Source of the DNA: CAZZKG01 sp964654825
GTDB lineage: Bacteria > Gemmatimonadota > CAZMKB01
Assembly: GCA_964654825.1 (NCBI GenBank)
Contig: CAZZKG010000001.1
Span: forward strand, 62,001 to 126,000
Length of the DNA stretch: 64,000 nucleotides
Reading direction: 5' to 3'
Below, one piece after another: positions 63,462 to 64,000 of this stretch. Under the pieces are notes generated by a model. It made no database searches and was not told the origin of the DNA. It was given only the letters and a program-made list of their open reading frames with translations. Both the position numbers and the translations under genes were made by a program. Position 1 is the stretch's first letter; every line of letters begins with the position of its first letter.

Positions 63462-63983
63462 CTATTTTGATGAGGTGCGGCTTAGTTCCTCGATCACAGC
63501 GTCTGTCAGGTCGAGTTCGGCAACTCCGTAAACGATCGAAGCCATACTGGAATCGAATATGATCGAGTAGTTATCCCTCTCCGCAATAACATTTATTGCT
63601 TTCTCGGCTTTTTCGAGAATGGGTTGGGTCAGCTCGGCATTCCTCTTCTTCGCCTTTTCCTGCAAATCGGCCCACAGTTGATTGAATTCCTGTTCCTTGA
63701 GGGCGATCTCATCTTCTTTACTCTTTTTCTTTTCAGGACTCAGGATAAGTTTCTGGCTCTCGTATTCCTCTCTCAACTGCTGGAGTTCCGCCATCTTCTC
63801 TTCTGCCTGACCCCTCCACACGTCTGACTCCTCCTGGAGAATTTTCTTCACCTCCTCCTTGCCAGGGATACTGTCGATAACCCTTTCCACATCTACATAA
63901 GCGATCTTGAATTCCTGCGCGAGAGCGGAAGAACCCATAATCAGTGAAGTGATCATCAACCCCGACACGATTCTCGACATCAT
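63462..63983 (-). CDS. OmpH/Skp family periplasmic chaperone
   Basis: 173 aa. Signal peptide SGLMITSLIMGSSALAQEFK, then KIAYVDVERVIDSIPGKEEV and a long charged coiled coil (EEKMAELQQLREEYESQKLI) with IIFDSSMASIVYGVAELDLT at the end. It should chaperone outer-membrane proteins in the periplasm. The ATG at 63983 has GGAGG seven bases upstream; a second ATG follows at 63980. lpxD follows directly; bamA is expected upstream, outside the window. Confidence 0.92.
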   Translation of the reverse strand: MMSRIVSGLMITSLIMGSSALAQEFKIAYVDVERVIDSIPGKEEVKKILQEESDVWRGQAEEKMAELQQLREEYESQKLILSPEKKKSKEDEIALKEQEFNQLWADLQEKAKKRNAELTQPILEKAEKAINVIAERDNYSIIFDSSMASIVYGVAELDLTDAVIEELSRTSSK

Positions 63984-64000
63984 TGCATCTCCTCCTTCTT

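Noticed and set aside
1..64000. tRNA or rRNA genes
   Set aside because: I saw no cloverleaf-like or rRNA-like conserved stretches on either strand in the gaps between genes.

Overview
The window looks like chromosome from an uncultivated, lipopolysaccharide-making Gram-negative bacterium of the Fibrobacteres-Chlorobi-Bacteroidetes (FCB) kind. The evidence is a complete lipid A block with a fused LpxC/FabZ gene, a PorV-type outer-membrane barrel, and four secreted proteins that end in a YPNPF-type, FlgD-like C-terminal domain resembling type IX secretion signals. A lineage such as Krumholzibacteria, Eisenbacteria, Latescibacteria or Zixibacteria would fit, but the sequence alone does not settle it. 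Every protein gene I accept lies on the minus strand. The one plus-strand element is a structured RNA candidate at about 51.47-51.82 kb.

In transcription order (high to low coordinates): (1) 64.0-51.9 kb is an envelope operon: ompH, lpxD, lpxC/fabZ, lpxA, a Gfo/Idh oxidoreductase, a 46-aa membrane peptide, lpxB, a DUF374 acyltransferase, lpxK, nadB, rlmH, an AMMECR1 protein and an NtrC-type sigma-54 activator. (2) 51.8-51.4 kb is a gene-free gap with the plus-strand RNA candidate and a sigma-54 promoter. (3) 51.4-21.5 kb is a Wzx/Wzy-type exopolysaccharide or O-antigen locus. It starts with a STAS protein, then export and chain-length proteins (Wza-like, Wzc-like), an initiating phosphotransferase, sugar-nucleotide genes for GlcA, GalA, xylose and rhamnose, about eight glycosyltransferases, a flippase, a polymerase, an AsnB-type amidotransferase and three membrane sulfatase-like proteins. 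(4) 21.5-14.4 kb holds three secreted modular proteins. (5) 14.1-0.1 kb is an apparent operon: a 2186-aa Ig-like repeat protein, a PorV-TPR protein, a large SpoIIE-type switch protein, gmhA, a UbiA-family enzyme and a DUF362 protein.

Four near-consensus sigma-54 promoters (GG-N10-GC, TGGCA...TTGC) precede the giant repeat protein, two other secreted proteins and the exopolysaccharide operon. The sigma-54 activator gene ends just upstream of the exopolysaccharide operon, which suggests one regulon for matrix polysaccharide and secreted adhesins.

The most unusual element is a 1004-aa protein (2659-5673) that carries an RsbW-like kinase, a membrane sensor, HAMP, a SpoIIE phosphatase, an IS3-transposase-like helix-turn-helix and a STAS-like domain in one chain. 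The first protein of the exopolysaccharide operon is a STAS protein that keeps a phosphorylatable Ser and ends in the same transposase-like domain. I propose that the two form a partner-switching pair controlling the matrix; this is inference. Function calls come from reading motifs by eye, and no database search was run.
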